Assembly: GCA_023388495.1 (NCBI GenBank)
Contig: JAEWGC010000039.1
Coordinates: forward strand, 62,001-126,000
Direction of reading: 5' to 3'
DNA length: 64,000 nucleotides
Origin: Bacillota bacterium
GTDB lineage: Bacteria > Bacillota > Clostridia > Tissierellales > Tissierellaceae
Under the pieces are notes generated by a model that was given only the letters and a program-made list of their open reading frames with translations, searched no databases and was not told the origin of the DNA. The position numbers were made by a program, and so were the translations under genes. Shown here piece after piece: positions 15,044-24,148 of the stretch (position 1 is the first letter of the stretch; every line of letters begins with the position of its first letter).

Positions 15044-15162
15044 TTTGCCACCATCCCCTTCGATATTATATATAATATATTATCATAAAAATAGGAAAAC
15101 AATAATAAAATATTAGTTTAATATGTTATAATCATATAAATGATATATTGAGGTGGTGTGTT

Positions 15163-15243
15163 ATGCCAGACGGAAGCCTAATGGTTCTTTTAGGAGTAAT
15201 TCTTATGATTTGGAGTTTAAATAGAATCCATAGAAAAAAGTAA
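15163..15243 (+). CDS. Very small single-pass membrane protein
   Basis: A 26-residue frame (MPDGSLMVLLGVILMIWSLN then a basic RIHRKK tail) with a strong AGGTGGTG ribosome binding site six bases before the ATG. The hydrophobic core spans ~6-19, and the positive C-terminus predicts one membrane helix with an inside tail. It ends just before the comEC ribosome binding site, so it is probably co-transcribed. No known function. Confidence 0.5.
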   Translation: MPDGSLMVLLGVILMIWSLNRIHRKK

Positions 15244-15256
15244 TTTGGAGGTTTTA

Positions 15257-17701
15257 ATGGACAAGCCTTTTGTTTTTATTACAGCTCCTTTAGTTATAGG
15301 CATAATTTTTTCTTATTATTTCAATATAAGTCTTACTATGATTTTCACTTTAATATTTATTTCTTTGATCATTTATATCCTAAATCTTATAAATGACAAT
15401 TCTAATGAGATAATCTTATTTGGGATCTTCTTATTATTGGGCATGGTTTTAACTAGTTATAACCTAAATAACAGTATACTTGCTAAAAATACAGATAAGA
15501 ATCTTATATTTAATGGAATAGTCGATAAAGTACTTTGGCAGGAAAAGAATGAGGGAAAATATATCATTAAGGTTAATAGTATCACAGGCAAGGAGAGCCA
15601 TACCAAAGTAAAGGAAAAGATGGTTTTAAAGATAATAGGAGATAAAAAGGCTGAACTAGGAAATCAAATTATTTTTGCAGGTAAGTTGAAAAAACCTCTA
15701 GAAAATACTAATCCAATGCTTTTTAATTATAGACTGAGCCTATTATCAAATAAAATACATACAACAATGACAATAAAGGATTATTCTATTATAGAAATTA
15801 AGGATGTAGATAAATCTTTTAAACATAGAATGAGGACTAGCTTTAGAAATAATATTGAATCATTATTTGATAGTAATCTAAATGAAGAAAATAGTTCTTT
15901 AATGAAAAGTATCATATTAGGTGAGTATTCCTACCTAGAAGAAGAAAATATAGAGAAATATAGTAATCTAGGACTAGCTCATATATTGGCAGTATCAGGA
16001 TTACATATAGGTATAATAGCTGGTTTTTTAATTTATACATTATCTCATTTAGGTGTAAGACGAAAATTAAATATAGCTGTAACTCTAGGTGTTATTTGGT
16101 TTTATGGATATCTTATAGGATTTCCACCTTCCTTACTTAGAGCAAATATAATGCTCAGTATACTTTTTTATGGAGAGACATTGAGAGAGCTCTATAACTC
16201 TATTAATGCCTTATTCTTTGCAATGTTTATATTATTAATTATAAATCCAATGTGGATCTTTAATTTAGGTTTTCAACTTTCTTTTATGGCTACATTTGCC
16301 ATAATCTATTTTACACCGAAGATCCAAGAGGTTTTTTATCCATATAATAATAAAATAACCTATGGATTATCTGGAATATTAGGAGTTCAGGTAGGACTAC
16401 TGCCAATACAAGCATACTATTTTAATCAGATATCCATTTTAAGTATATTTTCTAATTTAATTATAGCTCCTATATTATCACTGGCTTTGATAATTGGAGC
16501 AGTTATGATAGTTTTGTTTTATTCAATACCTATGTTAATTCCATTTATAGGGTATATCCTAGATTTTATTTTATCAATAGAATTTTATTTAGTAAACATT
16601 TTATATAAATTACCCTTTGGAATAATAAGATTCCACTCACCAGAAATTAGTGAGATCATAATATATTACATTTTTATTCTTATAGTATTTGGTGTTATAG
16701 AAGTAAGTAAGCTTAGTTCTTATATTAAAAAAGCCATTATATATTATTTAGTTGCTTTAATATTATTTAATTTTATAATATTATTTACTGATAAATCTAT
16801 TGAAATACAATTTATAGATGTAGGTCAAGGGGATTCAATCCTTATAAATACCAAAGAAGGAAGTTATTTAGTAGATACAGGTGGAAGTATAATGGATTCC
16901 TTTGATGTTGGAAAAAACATTACACTTCCTTATTTACAAAAGATAGGCATAAACAAACTTAAAGGAGTTTTTATAACTCATTTTGATGAGGATCATAGTA
17001 AGTCTCTACCACTTTTAATAGACAATATAGATATTGGAAATATTTTAATATCCTATGAGGATAACAAAAGTAAAATCTATAATGAAATTAAAGAGAATGG
17101 GATATCTTTAATCATATTAAAGGAAGATGATTTAATATGGTTAGATGAAAATACATATATTGAGGTTTTAAGTCCTAATAAAGATTTAATAAATAGGAAG
17201 TTGGAGGGGAACAATCTATCCTTAGTATTTTTACTTTCATATTATGATAAAGAAATCTTGTTTACAGGAGATATAGAGAAAGAAGCAGAGTTGCAGCTAG
17301 TAGATAAGATAAATGGTAATGTAGATATTATAAAAGTTCCCCATCATGGAAGTAATACATCTTCTACAGAGGAATTATTAAATAAAATAAAACCCTCTAT
17401 AGCTATCATTTCTGTAGGAAGAAATAACTTCTATGGTCATCCAAGAAAAGAAATAATAGAGAGATATGAAAAATTAGGTACCAAATTATACAGAACAGAT
17501 ACCATGGGAATGATTAAGGTAAAATTAAATAGAGAACACATGAATATACAAACTTTCATAGTTGAGAAACTACCACTAATAGACTTAGTATATGAAAATA
17601 TATTGGATTTTGTTTTTTATATAATATATTATTTAATAGGCTATATTTTAATAAAAATTAATTTGCAAGGAGAAGAGGAGTTGACTGTTAGTGAATTATA
17701 G
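15257..17701 (+). CDS. comEC: ComEC/Rec2 DNA-uptake channel
   Basis: A polytopic protein of ~814 residues. N-terminal membrane helices and the DUF4131/OB region (residues 1-200) precede the competence domain (about 215-480, with GLAHILAVSGLHIGIIAGFL). A metallo-beta-lactamase-like domain from ~510 has FIDVGQGDSI, THFDEDHS near 573 and VPHHGSN near 694. ComEC moves one DNA strand across the membrane during transformation. The beta-lactamase domain is probably the nuclease for the other strand. An unusual extra hydrophobic segment follows at the C-terminus (~770-800). The TTG at 15245 is part of the ribosome binding site, so the ATG at 15257 is used. Confidence 0.93.
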   Translation: MDKPFVFITAPLVIGIIFSYYFNISLTMIFTLIFISLIIYILNLINDNSNEIILFGIFLLLGMVLTSYNLNNSILAKNTDKNLIFNGIVDKVLWQEKNEGKYIIKVNSITGKESHTKVKEKMVLKIIGDKKAELGNQIIFAGKLKKPLENTNPMLFNYRLSLLSNKIHTTMTIKDYSIIEIKDVDKSFKHRMRTSFRNNIESLFDSNLNEENSSLMKSIILGEYSYLEEENIEKYSNLGLAHILAVSGLHIGIIAGFLIYTLSHLGVRRKLNIAVTLGVIWFYGYLIGFPPSLLRANIMLSILFYGETLRELYNSINALFFAMFILLIINPMWIFNLGFQLSFMATFAIIYFTPKIQEVFYPYNNKITYGLSGILGVQVGLLPIQAYYFNQISILSIFSNLIIAPILSLALIIGAVMIVLFYSIPMLIPFIGYILDFILSIEFYLVNILYKLPFGIIRFHSPEISEIIIYYIFILIVFGVIEVSKLSSYIKKAIIYYLVALILFNFIILFTDKSIEIQFIDVGQGDSILINTKEGSYLVDTGGSIMDSFDVGKNITLPYLQKIGINKLKGVFITHFDEDHSKSLPLLIDNIDIGNILISYEDNKSKIYNEIKENGISLIILKEDDLIWLDENTYIEVLSPNKDLINRKLEGNNLSLVFLLSYYDKEILFTGDIEKEAELQLVDKINGNVDIIKVPHHGSNTSSTEELLNKIKPSIAIISVGRNNFYGHPRKEIIERYEKLGTKLYRTDTMGMIKVKLNREHMNIQTFIVEKLPLIDLVYENILDFVFYIIYYLIGYILIKINLQGEEELTVSEL

Positions 17702-18722
17702 TGAATTTATAAACCTTATAAAAAAGGATAGTCTTTCCCCAGTATATTTTTTTACTGGAGCTGAGGAATATCTTATGAACGAAATAATAGGAGTTTTAAA
17801 GGAAAAGTATATTGAAGAATCCTTTGAAACATTGAATTATATAGCAATTGATGGTAAAGAGGTAAGTTTTGATAATATATTAAATGCATGTGAAACCCTT
17901 CCATTCATGTCGTCAAAAAAAATCGTAATTATAAAAGACATTAGCGAAATCATAGAAAATGGAGATAATGATTTAGATAATACAATGGCTTCCTATGTAG
18001 AAGGACTAGATAATTATCTTCTTTTAATTATAATGGATAGGTCAAATAACTTAAAGAAGACAAGTAAATTATATAAAACCATAAATAAATTAGGGGGAGT
18101 AGTAGATTTTTCAAAGCTAAAAGGGAAGGACTTAAATACGTGGTTAGAAACTAAATTGAAGAAATATAGTAAAAAAATATCAAATGCAAATTTAAATTAT
18201 TTTATTGGAGAATCATCCTATAGTGACTATAATAGTACGAAAACTCTTTATGATTTAGAAAATGAATTATTGAAGGTAATCAATTATGCCTCAGGTAATG
18301 AAATTCTAAAGGAAGATATAGACATAGTTTTGACAAAAACATTAGATACTAATATATTTAATTTGCTTGCCAGCATAAATAAGAAGGATAGTGATTCAGC
18401 ATTAAAAATATTTAATGAAATGTACATATCTAACGAACCAGTACAAAGAATACTTGTTATGATAATTAGACAGTTAAGGCTAATGCTCGGATATAAACTA
18501 TATAAGGAAAGAGGATATTCAGAAGGAGATATTCAGGAGAAACTAGGTATAAAACCCTATGAATTTAAAAAGATATCCAAAGAGTCCTATAATTTTAGTG
18601 AGGGGCAACTTAAACTTGCCTTAAACCATATATTAGAATTAGATATAAAACAAAAGACTAGTTCCCAAGATGAAAAACTAGCCCTTGAAATGCTTATTAT
18701 TAATTTAGCTTATTCAATATGA
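17691..18722 (+). CDS. holA: DNA polymerase III delta subunit
   Basis: 343 residues, the normal length. Delta opens the sliding clamp within the clamp loader. Visible features are SPVYFFTGAEEYL at residues 16-28, the clamp-binding stretch around residue 62-72 (ETLPFMSSKKIVII, as in other delta subunits) and the C-terminal collar region with QRILVMIIRQLRLMLGYK. The GTG start overlaps the end of comEC by 11 bases, and the ribosome binding site lies inside comEC, so the two are probably translationally linked. The comEC-holA-rpsT order is conserved in Firmicutes. Confidence 0.92.
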   Translation: MNYSEFINLIKKDSLSPVYFFTGAEEYLMNEIIGVLKEKYIEESFETLNYIAIDGKEVSFDNILNACETLPFMSSKKIVIIKDISEIIENGDNDLDNTMASYVEGLDNYLLLIIMDRSNNLKKTSKLYKTINKLGGVVDFSKLKGKDLNTWLETKLKKYSKKISNANLNYFIGESSYSDYNSTKTLYDLENELLKVINYASGNEILKEDIDIVLTKTLDTNIFNLLASINKKDSDSALKIFNEMYISNEPVQRILVMIIRQLRLMLGYKLYKERGYSEGDIQEKLGIKPYEFKKISKESYNFSEGQLKLALNHILELDIKQKTSSQDEKLALEMLIINLAYSI

Positions 18723-18729
18723 AACATAA

Positions 18730-18756
18730 AAAAACTTCGGCCTCCCGAAGTTTTAT
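18730..18756. terminator. Bidirectional terminator between holA and rpsT
   Basis: AAAACTTCGG and CCGAAGTTTT form a perfect 10-bp stem with a four-base loop, with T runs on both strands. Confidence 0.85.
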
Positions 18757-18761
18757 CTTTA

Positions 18762-19025
18762 TTACATCGCATTATTTAATTTCTTCGTTAAGCGGCTAAC
18801 TTTTCTAGATGCATTATTCATATGAATAACATTTTTATGAGCAGCTCTTTTTAACTTCTTATCAATAGTTTGAAGCAATACTTTTGCTTCATCGAAGTTT
18901 CCGTTATCGATAGCTTTATCAAATTTCTTAATATATGTTTTAATTTCAGATTTTCTAGCTCTATTTATAGCTGTTCTTTTTTCTGTAATAAGAATTCTTT
19001 TTTCAGCAGATTTAATATTTGCCAA
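18762..19025 (-). CDS. rpsT: 30S ribosomal protein S20
   Basis: 87 residues, typical of S20: starts (L/M)ANIKSAEKRI, then RKSEIKTYIKKFDKAI, and ends KAAHKNVIHMNNASRKVSRL-like. It binds 16S rRNA early in 30S assembly. The reading frame extends further upstream, but AGGAGGTGAAACTA stands just before the TTG at 19025, which gives the family N-terminus, so that start is used. It is the only gene of its block on the minus strand, a common arrangement with holA and gpr. Confidence 0.95.
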   Translation of the reverse strand: MANIKSAEKRILITEKRTAINRARKSEIKTYIKKFDKAIDNGNFDEAKVLLQTIDKKLKRAAHKNVIHMNNASRKVSRLTKKLNNAM

Positions 19026-19155
19026 TAGTTTCACCTCCTCATAATCTAACAAAAAATATTTTATCATGAAGAACTACAAAATGCAAGGATATTTAACATT
19101 ATAATGGACAAAAATATGAAATGAAATAAAATTTTGTTATAGGAGGAGAATTTAG

Positions 19156-20130
19156 TTGAGAGAAATCCGTACTGATTTAGCAGTAGAAAATAGAGAGTTG
19201 TATAAACAGGCAAGAGATCAAGATTCTGGTGGTATTAATGTGGAAAAGGAAGAGAATGATTCCTATATAGTTACGAGGATAAAGGTATTAAATGAGGAAG
19301 GTAGTGCAAATCTACACAAACCAATAGGTACCTATATAACAATTGATGTACCGGGATTAAACAAATCAGACGAGGATCTAAAAGATGAGATTTCACAAGT
19401 GGTAGCTAAAGAAATAAAAAGATTAGCACAAACTAAAGAAGATAGTAAGATTTTAATAGTAGGTCTAGGGAATTGGAACATTACTCCAGATTCTTTAGGG
19501 CCAAAGGTTGTGGAAAGAGTTCTAGTAACTCGACAATTCTTTGTTAATTATAAAAAGGAAATTGATGAGACTGTTGCCAATGTTGCAGCATTATCTCCTG
19601 GAGTAATGGGTATAACAGGTATAGAAACAGGAGAGATAGTAAAGGGTGTAGTAGAAAAAGTGAAACCAGACTTAGTAATAGCTGTAGATGCCTTAGCTTC
19701 AAGAAAAATGGATAGGATATCTACTACAATACAAATATCTGACACAGGAATAAATCCTGGTGCAGGCGTTGGAAATAATAGGATGGAATTCAATGAAAAG
19801 ACTATGGGAGTTCCTGTTATTGCAATAGGAATACCAACAGTTGTAGATGCAGCTACTATTGTAAATGATACTCTAGACTTGATTATAGATTCCTTAAAGA
19901 CTGAGGCAAAGTCAGGATCAGAATTTTATAACCTTTTGGGCCAGATATCGTCAGAAGAAAAATATACTCTTATTCAAGAGGTTTTAAATCCTTATATGAA
20001 AAATGTTGTTGTTACTCCAACAGATATTGATGCATTAGTTGATGATTTATCTATAATAGTAGCTAATGGTTTAAACATGGCATTACATCCTGGAATAGAC
20101 TTAAAAGATGTAAATAGATATATTAGATAA
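19156..20130 (+). CDS. gpr: Germination protease (SASP endopeptidase)
   Basis: 324 residues. Gpr is made as a zymogen in the forespore and degrades small acid-soluble spore proteins at germination. The N-terminus EIRTDLAVEN resembles its own cleavage sequence and marks the propeptide. The body has ILIVGLGNWNITPDSLGP, SPGVMGITGIET and DALASRKMDRISTTIQ, all typical. The start is TTG after AGGAGGAGAA. spoIIP follows, as in Bacillus and Clostridium. Its presence shows the organism forms endospores. The upstream CATTATA resembles a sigma-G -10, but I see no matching -35. Confidence 0.95.
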   Translation: MREIRTDLAVENRELYKQARDQDSGGINVEKEENDSYIVTRIKVLNEEGSANLHKPIGTYITIDVPGLNKSDEDLKDEISQVVAKEIKRLAQTKEDSKILIVGLGNWNITPDSLGPKVVERVLVTRQFFVNYKKEIDETVANVAALSPGVMGITGIETGEIVKGVVEKVKPDLVIAVDALASRKMDRISTTIQISDTGINPGAGVGNNRMEFNEKTMGVPVIAIGIPTVVDAATIVNDTLDLIIDSLKTEAKSGSEFYNLLGQISSEEKYTLIQEVLNPYMKNVVVTPTDIDALVDDLSIIVANGLNMALHPGIDLKDVNRYIR

Positions 20131-20150
20131 ATAAATTTTAGTATATTTGC

Positions 20151-20194
20151 CTCCCAATAGGAATATAATTTTTGTATTGAAAGCTATTGGGGAG
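20151..20194 (+). promoter_or_regulatory. Hairpin covering the spoIIP ribosome binding site
   Basis: CTCCCAATAG (20151-20160) is complementary to CTATTGGGGAG (20184-20194) apart from one bulged G. The 3' arm contains the Shine-Dalgarno sequence of spoIIP. It may be a translational control element or part of a gpr terminator. Confidence 0.4.
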
Positions 20195-20202
20195 TGTTGA
20201 AC

Positions 20203-21279
20203 ATGAGAAAATCCAGAAAATCTGATTATATTATTTTAGCATTAATGTGTTTGATAACTTTAAATATCGGTGCTATAGCTATTGGTGTATATTCACCAAA
20301 TAAACCCTATGACTTAGGTGACAATGGGTTTAAAATACTGAATGCATCATTTGGGAAGATAAAGGAAGTTTTAAATATAAATGAGGCAATAAAGAAAACC
20401 ATAAATTCTTTGTTTCCAATAGCCCAAGTATTGGAAAATAACAAGGATGCAGTTGAAGTAGGAGGCATCCTAGATGAAGATTTAGAGGAGACAGATGAAT
20501 TATCAGAGGGAGAATACGATACTGAAAATGATATAATAATAGAGCATTTAGATGAGTATGAATCATTAATAATAGTAAAGGATTCTGATGGAATGAATAC
20601 AGTAGAAAATATTCCCGAGCCTTTGATGTTAAAGAAAGCCAAAGTGAATAGGGAAAAACCCTATGTACTGATATATCATACCCATGCAACAGAATCCTAT
20701 CTCCTTTCAAAGGCTGATAATTATCGTAATTCGGATAAGAAGTTAAATATGGTAAGTATAGGAAATATGATAACCACTGTTTTAGAAGCTAATGGGCATA
20801 GGGTAGACCATGTGGAGACTCTTCATGACTCACCATCATATAATCAAAGCTATTCTAGGAGTCTTAATACCATTAGAAATAAACAAGGGGAATCTGATAA
20901 CCTAAAAATATTATTGGACATACATAGAGATGCTGTACTAGATACTAATCCAAATATAGAAAGCATAAAAGCAAAGTCCAAAATAAATATAGGAGGAAAA
21001 TCTGTGGCTACTTTTTCATTAGTAGTAGGTCCAGATTCTCCTAATAAAGAATCAGTTCTTAGTTTTGCAAAATATATTAAGGCTGTTTCTGATGCTCTAT
21101 ACCCTGGATTATGTACTGGAATAACAATAAAACCAGCAGGAAAATATAATCAACATCTATCAGATTATTCTGCTTTAATAGAGGTAGGATATCATGTTAA
21201 TACATTAGAGGAAGCAACTGAAGGAGCGAAACTGTTAGGAGAGGTTTTGACACTAGTCCTAAATAGTATAATAGAATAA
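20203..21279 (+). CDS. spoIIP: Stage II sporulation protein P
   Basis: 358 residues: a signal anchor (about residues 9-30), an acidic variable region (~70-130), then the amidase/endopeptidase domain with VLIYHTHATESYL (zinc-type histidine and catalytic glutamate), LDIHRDAV and EVGYHVNTLEEA. SpoIIP cleaves peptidoglycan with SpoIID during engulfment of the forespore. GTG and TTG codons lie in frame upstream at 20194 and 20197, but GGGGAG at 20190-20195 fits the ATG at 20203. The same GGGGAG is paired in a hairpin with CTCCCAATAG at 20151-20160, which could limit translation. Confidence 0.93.
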   Translation: MRKSRKSDYIILALMCLITLNIGAIAIGVYSPNKPYDLGDNGFKILNASFGKIKEVLNINEAIKKTINSLFPIAQVLENNKDAVEVGGILDEDLEETDELSEGEYDTENDIIIEHLDEYESLIIVKDSDGMNTVENIPEPLMLKKAKVNREKPYVLIYHTHATESYLLSKADNYRNSDKKLNMVSIGNMITTVLEANGHRVDHVETLHDSPSYNQSYSRSLNTIRNKQGESDNLKILLDIHRDAVLDTNPNIESIKAKSKINIGGKSVATFSLVVGPDSPNKESVLSFAKYIKAVSDALYPGLCTGITIKPAGKYNQHLSDYSALIEVGYHVNTLEEATEGAKLLGEVLTLVLNSIIE

Positions 21280-21349
21280 TAGTCTTTTCTAAATTTTACA
21301 AATCTGTTATAATGTAAGTTACTTGAGATAGTATTGGGAGGTAATACTT

Positions 21350-21895
21350 GTGGAAGAAAATAATAAGGACTTAAAGAGTGAAACTATAGAATGGATAAAG
21401 AGTATAGCAACAGCAGTGGTTATTGCTATTTTGATAAAATCTTTTGTTTTTAATACTACTTATGTGCTAGGAAACTCCATGTATCCAACTTTACATGAGA
21501 AGGACAGACTATTTGCTAGTAAGATTTCCTTATATTTCGGTGGCCCATCAAGGGGAGATGTAATAGTTCTTAAGGCACCCGATGCACCAGATAAGGATTA
21601 TATAAAAAGGGTAATAGGTATAGAGGGTGATTTAGTAGAGATAAAGGATGGTAAGGTATATTTAAATGGCTCCATCTTAAATGAGGACTATTTAATCAAT
21701 GATTCATATACCCATGTTTATGATGAAGATACTTGGAAGGTTCCAAGGGGACATGTATTTGTCCTAGGAGATAATAGAGAAGAGGGTGCATCTAAGGATA
21801 GTCGTTACTTTGGCTGTATACCAACTAAAACCATTAAAGGTATAACAGGCTTTAGATATTTTCCTATGAATGATAGATTTGGAAAAATCAAATAA
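21350..21895 (+). CDS. lepB: Signal peptidase I
   Basis: 181 residues, the short single-helix type found in Gram-positives. There is one N-terminal membrane helix (~14-33), then the catalytic serine in GNSMYPTL (S43), the general base lysine in YIKRVIG (K86), and conserved GDNREEGASKDSRYFG near residue 142. It releases secreted proteins from their signal peptides outside the membrane. The start is GTG after GGGAGG. A TATAAT at 21308-21313 suggests its own promoter. Confidence 0.95.
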   Translation: MEENNKDLKSETIEWIKSIATAVVIAILIKSFVFNTTYVLGNSMYPTLHEKDRLFASKISLYFGGPSRGDVIVLKAPDAPDKDYIKRVIGIEGDLVEIKDGKVYLNGSILNEDYLINDSYTHVYDEDTWKVPRGHVFVLGDNREEGASKDSRYFGCIPTKTIKGITGFRYFPMNDRFGKIK

Positions 21896-21945
21896 GATTT
21901 AGTATAATATATACAAAAAATGGATAATCTAATCTGGGTGATACT

Positions 21946-22215
21946 ATGGAAACTAGGTTAGAAAAAAATAAGAGATTGAGGAAAGAAAAACGTATTAAAA
22001 GGGTAAAAAAGTTTTATATATTAATTTTATTTTTACTATTAATATTGGGTCTAGAAATTGTAAATCAAAATATTGTAGAATTAGATTGCCTAGATAATCC
22101 AAATATTTTTAGAGTTGATATTAATACAAATACTTTAGATTTTTTTGGTAAATCTTATGTAATTCCTTTATCTTTTTTAAAAAAGTTATTAAAAGACCAG
22201 TTTCTGGTCTTTTAG
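21946..22215 (+). CDS. Small membrane protein of unknown function
   Basis: 89 residues: a strongly basic N-terminus (~20 residues rich in K and R), one membrane helix (about 24-40) and a ~45-residue outer domain with DINTNTLDFFGKSYVIPLSF. The charge pattern puts the N-terminus inside. The ribosome binding site is weak (GGGTG before the ATG). Its last codons lie inside a terminator hairpin. It stands between lepB and lepA and I do not recognise a family. Confidence 0.55.
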   Translation: METRLEKNKRLRKEKRIKRVKKFYILILFLLLILGLEIVNQNIVELDCLDNPNIFRVDINTNTLDFFGKSYVIPLSFLKKLLKDQFLVF

Positions 22216-22220
22216 TTTTA
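22191..22220 (+). terminator. Terminator before lepA
   Basis: AAAAGACCAG and CTGGTCTTTT form a perfect 10-bp stem with a TTT loop, followed by AGTTTTA. It overlaps the 3' end of the small membrane-protein gene. Confidence 0.75.
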
Positions 22221-22284
22221 CATACTAGAAAATATTTGCTATAATTGTCTAGAGTTATCTTGAAACTTCATGAGGAGGAAAAGT

Positions 22285-24096
22285 ATGCAAAGAATTAAAC
22301 AAAAAAATATTAGAAATTTCTCGATTATTGCCCATATCGACCACGGAAAATCAACTTTGGCAGATAGACTAATAGAAAGAACAGGAATGTTAACCTCAAG
22401 AGAAATGCAAAACCAAGTTCTAGACAATATGGATTTAGAAAGAGAAAGAGGTATAACAATAAAATTAAAGGCTGTAAGATTAGTTTATAATGCAAAAGAT
22501 GGAGAAGAATACATTTTAAACCTTATAGACACCCCTGGACATGTGGACTTTACCTATGAAGTCTCAAGGTCTTTGGCGGCTTGTGAAGGAGCAATACTAG
22601 TAATTGATGCAACTCAAGGAATAGAGGCGCAAACATTGGCTAATGTTTATTTAGCCCTAGATCAAGATTTGGAAATAGTACCTGTAATAAATAAAATAGA
22701 TTTACCAAGTGCAAGACCAGATGAAGTTAAAAAAGAAGTAGAAGATATTATTGGAATAGATTGTGAAGAAGCACCACTTATATCAGCTAAAGAAGGTTTA
22801 AACATTGAAGATGTGTTGGAAAGTATAGTTAGCAATGTACCTGCACCTAAGGGAGATCCAAATGCGCCACTTAAGGCTTTAATCTTCGACTCCTATTATG
22901 ATAGCTATAAAGGCGTTGTTTGTTACATAAGAGTATTTGAAGGTACAATAAGGCCTGGAATGAATATAAAAATGATGTCTACAGGAAAATACTATGAAGT
23001 AGTAGAAGTAGGTGTAAATACTTCAAAGCATATATCATTAGATAAGCTAGAACCTGGAGAAGTAGGATTTGTTACTGCAAGTATAAAAAATGTAAAGGAT
23101 GCAAGGGTAGGGGATACTATAACAGATTATGACAACCCAACGGATGAGGCATTACCAGGATATAAAAAGGTTATTCCGATGGTTTATTGTGGTATTTATC
23201 CTGCAGAAGGAGAAGATTTTAATACAGTAAGAGAAGCCTTAGAAAAGCTGCAAGTAAACGACGCGGCCCTAGACTTTGAACCTGAAACTTCTGCTGCCTT
23301 AGGATTTGGTTTTAGATGTGGATTCTTAGGACTTTTACACATGGAAATTATCCAAGAAAGATTAGAAAGAGAGTTTGATTTAAATATAATAACTACAGCA
23401 CCTTCAGTTATATATAAGGTAACTAGGACAACAGGAGAAGTACTTCATATACAGAATCCATCAAATCTTCCACCTACAACAGAGATAGAATATATGGAAG
23501 AACCTATTGTAACGGCTAATATAATGACGCCTACAGACTATGTTGGTGCCATAATGGAGCTTTGTCAAAATAAAAGAGGCACATTCTTAAACATGGAATA
23601 TCTAGAAGAAAAAAGAGTTGTCCTACACTACGAATTACCTTTAAACGAGGTTATATATGATTTCTTTGATGCTCTTAAGTCAAAGACTAGAGGATATGCA
23701 TCATTAGACTATGATCTAAAGGGATATCAACGATCAGAGCTTGTAAAAATGGATATATTAATAAATGGAGAATTAGTAGATGCTTTCTCATTAATAGTTC
23801 ATGAGGAAAAGGCATATGAAAGAGGAAGAACTATAGCAGAAAGATTAGTAGATGTAATTCCTAGACATCAATTTGCAGTACCGATACAGGCGGCTATTGG
23901 ATCAAAGGTAATAGCCAGGGAGACCATAAGGGCTCTTAGAAAAGATGTACTTGCTAAATGTTATGGTGGAGATATTTCAAGAAAGAAAAAATTATTAGAG
24001 AAACAAAAAGAGGGTAAAAAACGAATGAGACAAATTGGCTCAGTAGAAGTCCCACAGGAAGCTTTCCTAACAGTATTAAAATATGATGAAAAATAG
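22285..24096 (+). CDS. lepA: Elongation factor 4 (back-translocating GTPase)
   Basis: 603 residues, standard for LepA. GTPase motifs AHIDHGKST (G1), DTPGH (G3) and NKIDL (G4) lie in the first 140 residues, then EF-Tu-like domain 2, two EF-G-like domains (GFGFRCGFLGLLHMEI) and the LepA-specific C-terminus with KCYGGDISRKKKLLEKQKEGKKRM. LepA acts on the ribosome during elongation or assembly. The ATG at 22270 lies just ahead of the AGGAGG site, so the ATG at 22285 after AGGAGGAAAAGT is used. hemW follows. Confidence 0.97.
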   Translation: MQRIKQKNIRNFSIIAHIDHGKSTLADRLIERTGMLTSREMQNQVLDNMDLERERGITIKLKAVRLVYNAKDGEEYILNLIDTPGHVDFTYEVSRSLAACEGAILVIDATQGIEAQTLANVYLALDQDLEIVPVINKIDLPSARPDEVKKEVEDIIGIDCEEAPLISAKEGLNIEDVLESIVSNVPAPKGDPNAPLKALIFDSYYDSYKGVVCYIRVFEGTIRPGMNIKMMSTGKYYEVVEVGVNTSKHISLDKLEPGEVGFVTASIKNVKDARVGDTITDYDNPTDEALPGYKKVIPMVYCGIYPAEGEDFNTVREALEKLQVNDAALDFEPETSAALGFGFRCGFLGLLHMEIIQERLEREFDLNIITTAPSVIYKVTRTTGEVLHIQNPSNLPPTTEIEYMEEPIVTANIMTPTDYVGAIMELCQNKRGTFLNMEYLEEKRVVLHYELPLNEVIYDFFDALKSKTRGYASLDYDLKGYQRSELVKMDILINGELVDAFSLIVHEEKAYERGRTIAERLVDVIPRHQFAVPIQAAIGSKVIARETIRALRKDVLAKCYGGDISRKKKLLEKQKEGKKRMRQIGSVEVPQEAFLTVLKYDEK

Positions 24097-24105
24097 AATA
24101 ATGTA

Positions 24106-24140
24106 GGGAACGACTCTGTGTCGTTCCTATTTATTTTAGG
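24106..24140 (+). terminator. Terminator between lepA and hemW
   Basis: GGAACGAC (24107-24114) pairs with GTCGTTCC (24120-24127), followed by TATTTATTTT. Confidence 0.7.
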
Positions 24141-24148
24141 AGGGGAAA

